Source: Cyanophora paradoxa
Taxonomy: Eukaryota; Glaucocystophyceae; Cyanophorales; Cyanophoraceae
DNA length: 48,009 bases
Reading direction: 5' to 3'
Assembly (NCBI GenBank): GCA_004431415.1
Contig: QPMI01000352.1
Coordinates: 1 to 48,009 of the forward strand
In this document: positions 37,564-47,805 of the stretch, in pieces
Layout of the letters: the number at the start of each line of letters is the position of its first letter
Numbering within the stretch: the stretch's first letter is position 1
Translations under genes and position numbers: made by a program
Notes under the pieces: generated by a model
What the model saw: only the letters and a program-made list of their open reading frames with translations
Told to the model about the DNA's origin: nothing
The model's database searches: none

Positions 37564-40500
37564 TCACATGAGGCGGCAGCCGTCCTTCTGCTCGGGGGCG
37601 GCGGCGCCAGCCCCGCCGGCAGAGGAGAGCGAGCGGAGGGCCGCCTCGCCCTTCGGGGGCCGCCCCCGCCCCTCGAGCTCCGCCAGCCGCCGCTCGGCCT
37701 GCCGCGCACCGCCGCCGGTGAGCTGCGAGGCACAGCGAGAGGGCGGGGCCGGGGGGCACCTCGCGGAGCTCGGCGAGGGTGGACTCCAGGGGCGAGAGGG
37801 GCCCCGGGGCCGCCCCGGGGCCCCCGTGGCCGCCCAGCGCGGCCTGCCCCGCCGCCTTCGCCCCCGCCGCCGCCCGCGCCACCGCCAGCAGCAGCCGGTC
37901 CAGGCACTGCCCCCGCCCCCGCCGTCGCCCCGCGCCGGGCGCGCGCCTTCCGCCGCGCGGGGCCGGCGGGCGAGGCGCACGGGGAAGAACGAGTCGTCGT
38001 CGGCGGGGAAGAAGGGGTACTGCCGCGTCCGCGCCAGCGAGTACTCCAGCGCGCCCGAGATCTGCAGGCGCGCACCGCCTCGAGCTCGGCGATCCTTGGA
38101 GGGGCGGGGCGGGCGGGGCGCACGTCGAGGGGCGAGGCGAGGAGGGGCCGCACAGGCCGCTTGAGGCCGCGCGCCGCCTGCGCACGCGCCCCGCTCGCCC
38201 CGCGACGCAATGGCGAGGCGGGGGCCCGGCAGGGGGCACCTGGAGGCGGGCGCGGAGGGCGGGGAGGGCGGGGGCGGCGGCGGGGAGAGGAGGGGCACGA
38301 AGGCGGCGCAGCGGGCGAGGGCGGCCTCCCAGGGCCCTCGCGCTCGCCCCCCGCCGCGCAGTCCACGAAGGCCCGCACCCCCCGCGCCCCAGCGCCCCCA
38401 GCGCCCCCTTAGCCGCCCCCGCGTCCTGCGCCCCCGCCTCGGCCCCGGCGCCGGCGTCGGCGGGGCGGGCGGGGCGGGGCCGCGGGGCACCTCGGGACAG
38501 CACCAGAGGGCGACAAGGGGCCCCGGGGCCCGCAGGTCGGGCCGCGCCTGCGGCAGCGCCAGCAGCGCCCGCGCCGCCGCCGACTCCTCGCCTGCCCCCG
38601 CCACGTCGCGCGGGGGATCCTGGAGGGGCGGGTGAGGGGCGGGGGGCGGACCGGGGCCGTCGGCGGGGGAGCCGCGGAGGGCGTCGCGGAGGGCGGCTGC
38701 GAAGGCCTCGAAGCCGGCCTCGAAGTCCTCGTCCCTGGGGGAGGCTCGCGGGGGGCGGGCGCCGGCGGGGCGAGGGCGCCGCGCGCACGTCGAGAAGTCG
38801 AAGAAGGGGAAGCCCTCCAGCAGGCTCTGCCCCGCCCCCTCGGGGGAGGCGGGGGCGGGGCGGGGCGGGGCGGGGCGGGGCACCTCGGAGCGGGGGTCGA
38901 GGGGGGCCTTCTCGCGCCAGACGGGGAAGACGGGCCGCCCGAGGTCCCGCGCCCGCGCCAGCTCCAACGCGCACCAGTCCGACGCGCACGAGTGCTGCCC
39001 CCCCGCCTCAGCGCCGCGCGGCGGGGGCGGGGGCCGGGGGCGCCTTGGAGGCGACGAAGACGACGGCGCGGGAGGCCTTGATGCCCCGTCCGATCTGCTC
39101 CCGCCACTGCGCCCCGCCAGGCCCCCTCAGACGCGGCGCCCCGAAGGCCCGGCGCAGCGCAGGGGAGGCGCCGGCCTCGGTGCCGGCCTCGATGCCCGAC
39201 GGCTTCATCTCGTCCATCTGCCGCCGCGAGCCGTCAGCGCCATGGCAAGCGGGCGGGAGGTCCAGGGCGGTGAAGCGCGCCCAGCACATCATCTCCTCGG
39301 CCTGGAGGCGATCGCGCAGGCGGCCGGTGAAGCGGGCGACCTCCGGCGGGTGGTGCCCGTAGCTGGTTCCGGGCACCCCGTCAGCCCCAGGCCTAGGGAT
39401 GCCAGCCGCCGAAGGGACGGGGGGCGGGCTCGGGGCGGGCCTGATGAAGACGTCGCGGATGGCGGCGGCACGCTTCAGCGCCGCCCGGAACGCCACGTCC
39501 TGCCCACGCAGAGGCCTCGCCTCCGGCGCGGGGCGCGGGGCGGGGCGCGGGGCGGGGCGGGGCGGACGTTGGTGGCGTCGAGGATGCCGCGCCTGTGGGC
39601 GCCGGAGCCGACCTGGGCGGCGAGGTCCGCCCCGCGCTGGATGAGCAGCGTGCACACGTCGAGCATCCCCGCCCCGGCCGCCACCGCGTGGTACAGCGCC
39701 GTCGCCCCCGCCTCGTCCGCCGCCCTGCACCCGCCCCGGCCTAACTCCGCGGCGCGGAGGAGCTAGCGCGAGGAGGGCGGGGCGCGGGGCGCACTCGACG
39801 TCGGGGGCGGCGCGGGCGAGGCGGAGGGCGGTGGCCCGCAAGCCGCCCCGGATGGCGGCGAAGAGCGCCGCCTCCGGCCGCCCCGCCCCCGCCTCCTCCC
39901 CTCCACCCGCCCTCCGCCCGCAGGCACCCCGCCGCCCCCTCGGCCGCCCGCAGCGCGGCGGGGCGGCCCTGCGCCGCCTGCGGGGCCTCGGAAGGGGAAA
40001 ATGAAATGGGGAGGGAGGGGGCGGGGGCGGGCCTCGAGGAGCTTGTGGAGCTCGGCGGGGCGGAGGGCGCCCGGGGACGCGAGCAGCAGGTCGAGCAGCG
40101 CGCTGGCCCCGCCCGCTCGCACAAAGCCCCGCCCCGCCCGCACGGCGCGAGGGCGGGCGGCGCGCACCAGAGGTCCTCGGCGGCGGTGGGCGCCGGGTCC
40201 TCGGCGGCGGCGCGGGCGGCGGCGAGGAGGCCGGCGGGGCGGCCTGTGAGGGCCCTTTGGCGTCCCGCTCGATGGGCCCCAGGCCGGCGGCCGCCGCCTC
40301 CTGCTCCCGGGCGAGCAGCAGCCTGCGCGGCGGGGCCGGTGAGGGGCCGGCGGGCGCCGCGGAAGCGCGGGAGCGCGCTTGAGGAGCTGGCGGCGCTCGT
40401 CGCGGTGCTTCTCGCGGTCCCGGTCCGCCTCGGCCCCCGCCGCGTAGGCGCCGAGCAGCTCGCCCTCGCGGGCGGCAGCCCAGGCGCCGCGCTCGAGCAG

Positions 40501-43500
40501 CGCGCGCAGCGTCGCCGGGTCCGCCAGCCGCGCCGCCTCGCTCGCGTGCGAGGCGCCCCGCTTGTCCCGCGCCCCCACCTCCGCCCCCGCCGCAAGCAGC
40601 ACCGGCATGATCTGCGCCCCCGGCCCGTCAGCGCGCCCGTCGCCGGCCGCGAAACTCAGAGAAGATGCGGGGCGGGGCGGGCCTTTGCGGCGGTCGCGAG
40701 GTCGCGCAGCTCCTGGTTGAGGCCGGTGAGGGAGCGACACAGGAGCCCGCCTCGCAGCGCAGCCGCGAACGCCGTCACCTGACGCCCCGCGCGCGTCGCC
40801 CCCGCCGCGGCCCGCGGCTTTAGGTCGGCGGGGCGGAGGCGGTGGAGGCGCGCACCCCGTCGCGGTCCTTGGCGTTGATGTCAGCCCCGCGCGAGAGGAG
40901 GAGCTGCGCCACGTGGACCTGCCCGCCCAGCCCCGGTCAGGTCGCGCGGCCCCGGCGGCCTCTTTCTGCGCGGAGGGCGCGCCTGGGCGCCGATCTGCGA
41001 GCTCTGGAGGGCGAGGACGGCGTGAAGGGGCCGCTTGCCCTCCTTGTCCTCTTCGTTCGGGTCGCCCCCGTTGGATAGCACAAACTCGAGCACCTCCGTG
41101 CGCCCCCGGTCCACCGCCACCGCGGCGGCGGCGTGGACGATCCCGAGGCGGGCGCCGGCGCGCTGCGCGGGGGGCAGGAAGGCCAGCCCGGGGTCGATCC
41201 CCTTCGCGTGGAACTTCCTGCGCGCCCCGCCCACCCGCCAGTCACCCCCCGCCCCGGCGGGCTGGGGGGGGGGGGGGGGGGGGGCGGGTGGGGGGCGGGG
41301 CAGGCCTGACGAGCTCGAGGGAGCGCTCGAACTCGCGGCCCCAGCTATTGCGGGGCCGCTCGATGATGCGCACCAGGGCCTCCCCGGCCGCCAGGGTCCG
41401 CGGCAGGGGCACGCCGAGCTCGTCGAGGACGCTGCGGCGCGTCGCGGGGCGGCGCGGGGGGCCGGGGGCGGGGGCGGGGCACCGGAAGGCGGCGTCGGGG
41501 GCCTCGGAGAGGAGGCTCTTGTTCTTCTGGTAGGCGTCCTTGACCTCCACCCAAGGGTCCCCCCCCACCTGCACCAGCAGCCGGAAGGTGCGGGCCCAGG
41601 GCGCCCCCCCGCCCCACTCCCCCCGAGGCGCCTCCAGCAGCCGCGCCATCGCCGCCCGCCCGTACCCGTCCTCCCGCCCCGCTCTCGCCCCGGCCTCGAG
41701 CAGCGCCCTGCCGGCCCCGCCTCAGGGGGCAAGCGGGGGAAGGGAGGGGCGCGGGGCGCCTGACGACGGCGTCGTCGCGGTAGAAGACGGCGCGGTGCAG
41801 CAGCGTCTCCCCCTTGTAGCCCCCCGGGACCCCCGCCTCGAGCCCCCCGCCCGCCCCCGCCCCGTGCGCCAGCAGCGCCCTTGCGCGGCGCCTCAGGCGA
41901 GGAGAGCGTGGAGGAGCGGCGGCGGGCGGGGGCACCGGACGGCGGCGGCGTTGCCGCGGAGCACGGCGAGGGCGAGGGGCGCGGGGCGGCCCGACCCCGC
42001 GGGGCCTCCACGGGAGCCCCCGCCCGGGCGAGCAGCCGCACGACGCGGCCGTGGCCGAACGGCACGGCCGCCTCGAGCGCGGTGGGCCCCGTGGCCTGCG
42101 GCGCGGCTCGAGGGGGGCGGGGCCGGGGCAGGCGGGCGCACGGCGAAGGGGTCGGGGTCCTCCTCGTCCTCCTCCGACGTCTCCCCCTCGTACCTGCGCC
42201 TCCGCTCACCCCGCTCAACCCGGCGGAGGGGCCGCCGGCAACGCAGCGCGCGGCGGCACCGCTGGCTCTTGAAAGGCGGCTGGCCCACCGCATCCCGCGC
42301 GTCCGCCCCCGCCTCGAGCAGCGCCCTGGCGCGCGCGTGAGGCGGGGGCGGGGGAGGAGGGCCGGCGGGGGCACCGGGCGCAGTCGTAGTGGCCGGCGGC
42401 GGCGGCGAGGAGGAGGGGGCTGTAGGCGGCGCGGGGCCGGCCCTCGGGGAGGCGCGCCCCGGGGCGGGCCCCGCGGCGGAGGAGGAGGCGGAGGGCGTCG
42501 CCGGCGCCGTCGCGCGCCGCCTCCCCGAGGCACGCGTCCAGCGCCCCGCCCCCAGCGGCCCCGCTCCAGCAGCTCCCTGCTCCCCGCCTCGCCTCCCGAG
42601 GCGCCGGCAGGGGGCGGGGTGGCGGGCGGGCGGGCGCACGCGAGGAGGTCGGGGCGGTTCCAGCGGGCGGCGAGGTCGTGGGGGCCGAGCAGGCGGCCGC
42701 GGCGGGGCGCGGGGAGGGCGCCGGCGGCGAGGAGGAGGCGAGCGATGGCGGGGTCCGGGCCGTCGCACGCGAAGTGCAGCGCCGTCACCGCCCGCCGCCC
42801 GCCGCTCCCGCCCGCCGCGCACCCCAGCTCCAGCAGCAGGCTGCGGCGGCTCAGGGCAGGCGTGGAGGGGGAGGGGGCGGAGGGGGCGGGCCGGAGGGCG
42901 TCGGGGTGGCGGCAGCGGGCGGCCTCCTCGAGGGGCCCCAGCGGACCTCGAGCTTCGCGTACGCCCGGCTGCAGTACGGGTGGCCCTCCCCGTCGTCCGC
43001 TGCCGCCCCGCGTCGGCCCCGCGGCGTTGCTGGCGGGGCGCGGGGGCGGGGACCTGGACGGCGAGGGTGCGGGGCGCGGTGGCGCGGAGGTCGGCGCCGG
43101 CGGCGGCGAGGGCGCGGATGGCCTCGCAGCGCCCGAAGGCCGCCGCCACGAAGAGCGCGCTCGCGTCCGGCGTCCGCGTCTCCCCGCCCCGGTCGCCGAT
43201 CACCTGCGGGGGCTTGGAGGGGGCGGGTGCGGCGGGGGCGGCGGGGGCGGACGAGGCGGGCGACGCGCTCGTTGGGGTCGGCGCCCCGCTCGAGGAGGAA
43301 CCTGCCCTCGCCGGCGGTGAGAGGCGGGGCCGAGGCGGGGGCCGGGGCGGGGCGGGGGCGGGCCTGAGGGAGGCGGCGTCCCCGCGGGCGGCGGCGGCGG
43401 CCACGGGCCCGCACTCCCACCAGCACGCCGCGTACACCGACTTCATCCCAAGCGCCCGCCGCCCCGCCGTCCCCGCCCCCGCCGGTGGCTCCACCTGCGC

Positions 43501-46007
43501 CCCCGCATCGCGCAGGGCGGAAGGGGGGCGGGCGGGAAAAAGGACGGGCCCTGACGCGCTGGGCGGGATCGTCGACGGGGGCGGCGGGGTCGGGGCGGAG
43601 GCCGCGCGCCTCGAGCGCCCGCACGAGGCGCGCATCGGAGAGCAGCGCCGCGTGCCCCGCCAGCGGCCCCGCCCGCCCCGCGCCCCTGCTCCTCCCCGCC
43701 CTCCCCGGCCCCAGCCGGCAGCCGGCCTCGACGAGAAGGCTGCGGTGGGGCCGGGGCGTGGGCGGGGGCCGGGCCGGGAGGGGCGGCCGGCGCACCGGAG
43801 GACCTCCACGTGGCCGCGCGCGGCCGCCCGGTGCGCCGGCGTGCTCTTGTCCTGCGGCCCGGAGTCGTCAGGGGGCGCCGAGGGGGGCGGGCGGCGGGCG
43901 CGCCTCGGCCTCAGGGTCCAGGCCGGCGCCGCGGGCGATGAGGAAGCGCACGACCTGCGCGGGGGGCCGCCGCCTCGCCCCGGCCCCCGCCTCCCCGCCC
44001 CCCGTCTGCGCGGTACCTCGAGGTGGCCCTCCTTGGCGGCCCACCAGAGGGGCGAGTGGCTGAACGACTCCGTGTTCCCTGCCACGCGCCCCCGCTCGCT
44101 CAGCTCCGCGGGGCCGGCTGGCCGGGGCAGCGCGGGAGGAGGCAGCGGGCACCGCCGCCGCCGCCGCCCTCGTTCTTGATCGGCTCCCCCGCCTCGAGCA
44201 GCGCCCTGTGCCGCCGCCTCGGGCGGCGCCGCCGGGCCGGGGACCGCGATAAGCGCCGGTGCGCGCACCTGACTGCCTCCAGGTGGCCGCGCGCGGCGGC
44301 GACGCACAGGGCGGGGACCTGGCGGCGCGTGGCGTGAGGCGAGGAGGCTCGCCCTCGCGCGGGGGCTTGGGCGGGCCTTGTAGCGGAGGTCGTTGTAGCC
44401 CGAGGAGACGTTGCTCTGCTTGGGGTCCGCCCCCAGCGCCACCAGCGCCCTGCCCCGCCCCGTCGCCACCCGGCGGGGCGCGCGGGGCGGGGGGCGGGGG
44501 GCACCGGACGGCGTCGGGGCTGCCGCCGTGGGCGGCGTAGGCGAGGGCGGCCTTCTTGACCTCGGGCTTGGGCCCCGCCTCCCAGAGCAGCCTCCCCGCC
44601 CCCGCCTCAGGGGCCCAAAGGGGCCGGCGCGCGCGCGAGGGCCGGCGGGCGCACCGGATGACCTCGGGGTCGCCGGCGGCGCAGGCCATGAGCAGGGGTT
44701 TGGTGGTGGCCCCGTACTGCAGGCCCGGCGTCTCGTCGACGGGGGCGCCCCGCTCGAGCAGCGCCCGGACGACGCCGGCCGTGCCGCCCCGCGAGGCCGC
44801 CCCCACGAGCCCCAGCGAGAGCGCCTCCGCCGTCCCCCCCATCCGCTCCAGCAGCAGCCTGCCCCGCCCCGCCCCCGCCCCTTACCCCCCGCCCCCGCAC
44901 CCCGGCCGACGCCGGCCGTGCGCACAGGACGCAGTCAAGGTGACCCCCAGCCGCGGCCAGGGTAATGGGCGCCGCCTGGGCGCCGCCCCGCCCCTTGGCG
45001 CCGCCCCGGCGGGCGCGGACGGAGGCGGGAGAGCGGACCTCGATCTTGTGGTCGTCCTGCGGGGCGGAGCGCGGGGTGCTCATGAGCGGCTGGGGTCGGG
45101 GGCGCCGGCGGGGGGCGGCACCTCGTCTCTCTCGGCCAGGAGGCGGACACGGGCGGCGGGGTCGGCGCCGAGGTCGAGGAGGAGGCGCAGGGCGCCGAGG
45201 CGGCCGGCCTCTGCATCGCGAGGGCCACTGAGACGATCGCGCGTCGTTTGGAGCAACTCGCGGGGTCGGGAGAACCTGCTGCGTCGTGGAGGGGCGTCCA
45301 GAATCGGCGGGCGCGGAGGGCGGCGGCGCGGGCGGCGCCGGCGAAGCCGAGGACATTGGGGAATGCGAAATCCGTGTCCTGCTCGACGTCCGTCGCCGCC
45401 TCGTCTTCCGCGTCCGGCACCCGCAGCGCCGCCCCGCGCCCCAGCGAGAGCCCCGCCTCCACCCCGCGCCCCTCCACCAGCGCCCTGCGCGCCGCCAATC
45501 GCAACCGCCCCCGCCCCCCGCACGCGTCGGCCGGCAGAGCGCGCGGCCGAGCAGGAGGCGGCGCGCACCGGATGGTCGCCTCATCGCCGTCCCGCGCCGC
45601 GCGGTGCAGCGCCGTCAGACCCTCCGCATCGATCGGCAGGTCTGGCAGCGGCCGCGGGTGAGCGCGCGCGACCGGCGCATCCCTCGGAGTGGCGAGTTAC
45701 CGTCGGGGTCCCAGTCAGGGTCTTCCGCCACCGTGGTGCCAGCGCTGCGCGGGCGCTGCGTTGTGCTCACACTGGCGGGGTGTTGATCGGAGGCGGCGAT
45801 TGCCCGTTGGGCCGCGGATCCGGACGCGCTCGGAGGGCGGGCATGCGCAGGTGGCCCCGGCGACGAAGACGGCACTGCTGATATTGGCGCTACCGCTGCC
45901 GCCCCTGTGGGACTCTCGAAGTGGACGACAACCTCTGTGGTCGGGGCGCCGGCGCCGTGGGGTGACGCCTTCGGGTGGGTCCTGCTCTTGCTACAGCAGC
46001 TTCCCAT
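37564..46007 (-). CDS. Ankyrin-repeat TIR-domain protein with lipidation motifs at both ends
   Basis: Start ATG 46007: MGSCCSKS has Gly2 for myristoylation and Cys4/Cys5 for palmitoylation. A Pro/Ser/Ala linker leads, through a GT-AG intron, to DAEGLTALHRAARDGDEATI, the first of roughly 20 ankyrin units spread to 39.5 kb (for example PLLMACAAGDPEVIR, LCVAAARGHLEAVR, STPAHRAAARGHVEVLR, TALHFACDGPDPAIARLLL, LHAVLALQ, AQLLLSRGADINAKDRDGV, ATALYHAVAAGAGMLDVCTL). The last unit runs without a break into a TIR domain (39456-38884). After it come a second TIR-like block with frame problems (38420-38050), a helical tail, and the C-terminus DGCRLM-stop at 37564. CRLM fits a CaaX prenylation box (Met favours farnesyl). 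TIR domains either scaffold or cleave NAD; ankyrin repeats bind partners. A membrane-bound immune-type receptor or effector is inference. That it is one gene rests on exon continuity, with no internal start or stop required. Confidence 0.78.
38050..38420 (-). other. Second TIR-like block with apparent frameshifts
   Basis: Pieces in different frames read VRAFVDCAAGGE, then PWEAALARCAAFVPLLSP, then AQAARGLKRPVRPLLASPLD and SGALEYSLARTRQYPFFPAD. In order they resemble the middle and end of a TIR fold (x-x-F-V-D, then A-x-F-V-P-L-L-S, then RPV-x-P-L-L). Frames change within a G6 run near 38371 and a CCC near 38330, with no room for introns. Either one-base errors or a decaying domain. No catalytic Glu motif is seen. 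Confidence 0.45.
38884..39456 (-). other. TIR domain (five exon segments)
   Basis: Joined exons give RDVFIS|YGHHPPEVARF, then RLRDRLQAEEMMCW|MDEMKPSGIEAGTE|WREQIGRGIKAS, then RAVVFVASK|HSCASDWCALEL, then ARDLGRPVFPVW (bars mark introns). This is the standard TIR order: betaA DVFISY, BB-loop region, GI-x-x-S, VVF(V)AS, S-x-W-C-x-x-E-L and P-V-x-P-V. The Glu of WCALEL aligns with the catalytic Glu of NAD-cleaving TIRs. The introns are 39363-39440 (inside DVFISY), 39218-39280, 39107-39175 and 38995-39043. All four have GC donors and AG acceptors. Confidence 0.88.
41264..41284 (+). repeat. G21 homopolymer in an ankyrin-gene intron
   Basis: 21 consecutive G on the plus strand (C on the coding strand), within the intron after SLELVR. 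Confidence 0.85.
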
Positions 46008-46187
46008 TACGCAGAGTGGGAGACGCTGATCGGAGCTTGAGCGCGTTTCGAACCCGGCCTGTGGGCTGCGTACAGCAAGCTGTGACACGTCCACACTATG
46101 CGGCCAACTGCCGGCCGCGCCCGTTCAAGACCAGCAAAGTTGGACGTCCCGTACCCCTCGTCAACCAGTTCGCCATACCCCTCCGCC
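46008..46187. promoter_or_regulatory. 180-bp divergent promoter: ankyrin-TIR (-) and thioredoxin m (+)
   Basis: The two start codons face away from each other with only 180 bases between them, leaving room for one shared regulatory region. It has no long palindromes and no obvious TATA box. Confidence 0.7.
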
Positions 46188-47178
46188 ATGGCTTTCGTCG
46201 CCGCCCTCCCGCTCACGGCCTCCGTCGCCGGCCCCTCCGTCTCTCAGAGCACTGCCTCTATCTGCCGGAAGCCCGCCGCGGCTAGCCGCATTGAGACGTC
46301 GCGCTCCAGCTTCATTGGCCGCCCAGTCTTCAGCCACGCCGCGCCGGCTCGCCGCCAGGCGTCTTTCTCCTTTAGCCGTGTTCAGGTCCTCGCCAAGGGC
46401 GCTGAGGAGGTGTCGGATGCGGCTTTCAAGGATGTGGTGCGTCTGGCCGCTTCAGCTCAGGCCAGGGGCCGACCGTCACCGCCGTCTCGCACATATCCTC
46501 AATTGCCTGCTCGGTCGCCAGGTTCTGGACTCCTCCCTCCCGGTCCTCGTTGATTTCTGGTGCGTCGCGCGAAGCGCGTGCGTCTCGCTCGCCAGCCATC
46601 CCTAACAGCGGCCGCCGCCATCGATGCTCAGGGCGCCGTGGTGAGCTATTGCACACGCCCTCGTCTGCCGCAAAGTTGCGGCCGTTGAGTCCGCAACAGG
46701 TGCGGGCCGTGCCGGATGGTCGCTCCGGTTGTCGATGAGATCGCGGACGAGTACGACGGCCGGCTCAAGGTCGTGAAGCTGAACACCGACGAGAACCCGA
46801 AGGGTGCGGCTTCCGTCCGCGCATCGTAGACGCCGCATGCTGGGAGGCTGTGCCATTCGTTTCGCGCGCGCCGGCCCGCCGGCCAGGCGTAATGCACAGT
46901 CTATCTAGCGTATAATTCTTTTTCTTTCTCCTTCTTTTAGTCTCCTTCTTCCGGGGCCGACGGCGGTGCTGGCGCAGTGGCGACCGAGTACGGCATCCGC
47001 TCGATCCCGTCCATCATGATCTTCAAGAACGGCCAGCGGTGAGGGAGGCGATCCGCCGCTTTGCGCGGAGCGCTCGCGCTTCTGCGGCGGCTGACGGGGC
47101 GGGCGCAGGGTGGACACGGTCGTGGGCGCCGTTCCCAAGGCGACGCTCGAGTCGACCATCGGCAAGTACCTCGACTAG
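46188..47178 (+). CDS. TRXM: Plastid thioredoxin, m-type
   Basis: Six exons: 46188-46436, 46522-46559, 46632-46640, 46700-46803, 46978-47038 and 47109-47178. They total 531 bases (176 residues plus stop); every junction is GT-AG and in phase. Residues 1-70 are a transit peptide starting [15 protein letters not shown], rich in Ser/Ala/Arg, with Phe at position 3. The mature part begins near [15 protein letters not shown], then [19 protein letters not shown] with the redox [34 protein letters not shown] (cis-Pro in the IPS loop) and [20 protein letters not shown]. It reduces disulfides of stromal enzymes using electrons from ferredoxin-thioredoxin reductase. Residues A-P-W of WAPWCGPC come from the 9-base exon. 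Without that exon the protein would read DFWCGPC, three residues short. It shares a 180-base upstream region with the ankyrin-TIR gene. Confidence 0.94.
46632..46640 (+). other. TRXM: 9-base micro-exon of thioredoxin (GGCGCCGTG)
   Basis: Preceded by GATGCTCAG and followed by GTGAGC. With exon 2 ending ..TTC TG and exon 4 starting G TGC GGG, the joined codons are TGG GCG CCG TGG TGC GGG, giving W-A-P-W-C-G. Flanking introns are 46560-46631 (72 bases) and 46641-46699 (59 bases). Confidence 0.9.
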
Positions 47179-47697
47179 GCGCCCCGCGCGCTCGAGGACG
47201 GGCCCTCGCGCTCCCCGGCAGCCGCAGTTTTGGCTCCCGGCGCCGCCGCGGACCGGCCGGCACGCCCGGCGCCCCCTCCTCCCCTTCTTTAGCTCTTGCC
47301 GTGAGCACAGGACAACTTTCTGGGCAGCCTTTCAGTGGACAGTTTTGATGTGATTTGCTTTATGTCAATTTAACAAGCGCAGCTTTGGGTGTTCGACGGC
47401 CGTCTTTGGGGGGACCCTTGCCCATATCATGCTTGAAAAGAGGCGACGTCGACAACGAAAGACGGGGCGGACGGCAGCGTGCGGACCGCTGTGGCCGCTT
47501 TCGCAGGGCGCGCACAAAGGACCTGAGACTCTAGCTGAGGGCTTGGGGCGGCGCGTGACCGCCTGGCGGGGGTCAGCGCTAGCTGCACGCGCGCGGGACT
47601 TCGTTCGCCGCTTGTTACGGGATGCCGGCATACCCCCACGGCTGGCCAATTGGGGCTCTCTCGAAGCAGCGAGTGTGAGAGTGAGAGAGCGCCGTAA
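47179..47697. other. Thioredoxin 3' flank and intergenic sequence
   Basis: The first 170 bases are 3' flank with an AT-richer patch at 47330-47375 that could include the polyadenylation region, though no AATAAA is seen. A short plus-strand frame from ATG 47429 (MLEKRRRRQRKTG) to 47734 is basic and without recognisable family; it could be a 5' exon of the next gene. Confidence 0.45.
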
Positions 47698-47769
47698 GAA
47701 GAGCGCCATAAGAGTGCAAGCGCGGAAGATCTGAGCATCCGCAAGCTCGTAACGTCTCTCCGAACCTCC

Positions 47770-47805
<36 letters not shown>

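Noticed and set aside
41893-44925. Single 1010-codon minus-strand frame taken as one exon
   Set aside because: It runs through intron sequence and switches between real ankyrin segments and Pro/Arg/Gly translation of CCCCG/GGGGC strings. Real exons are short pieces in several frames.
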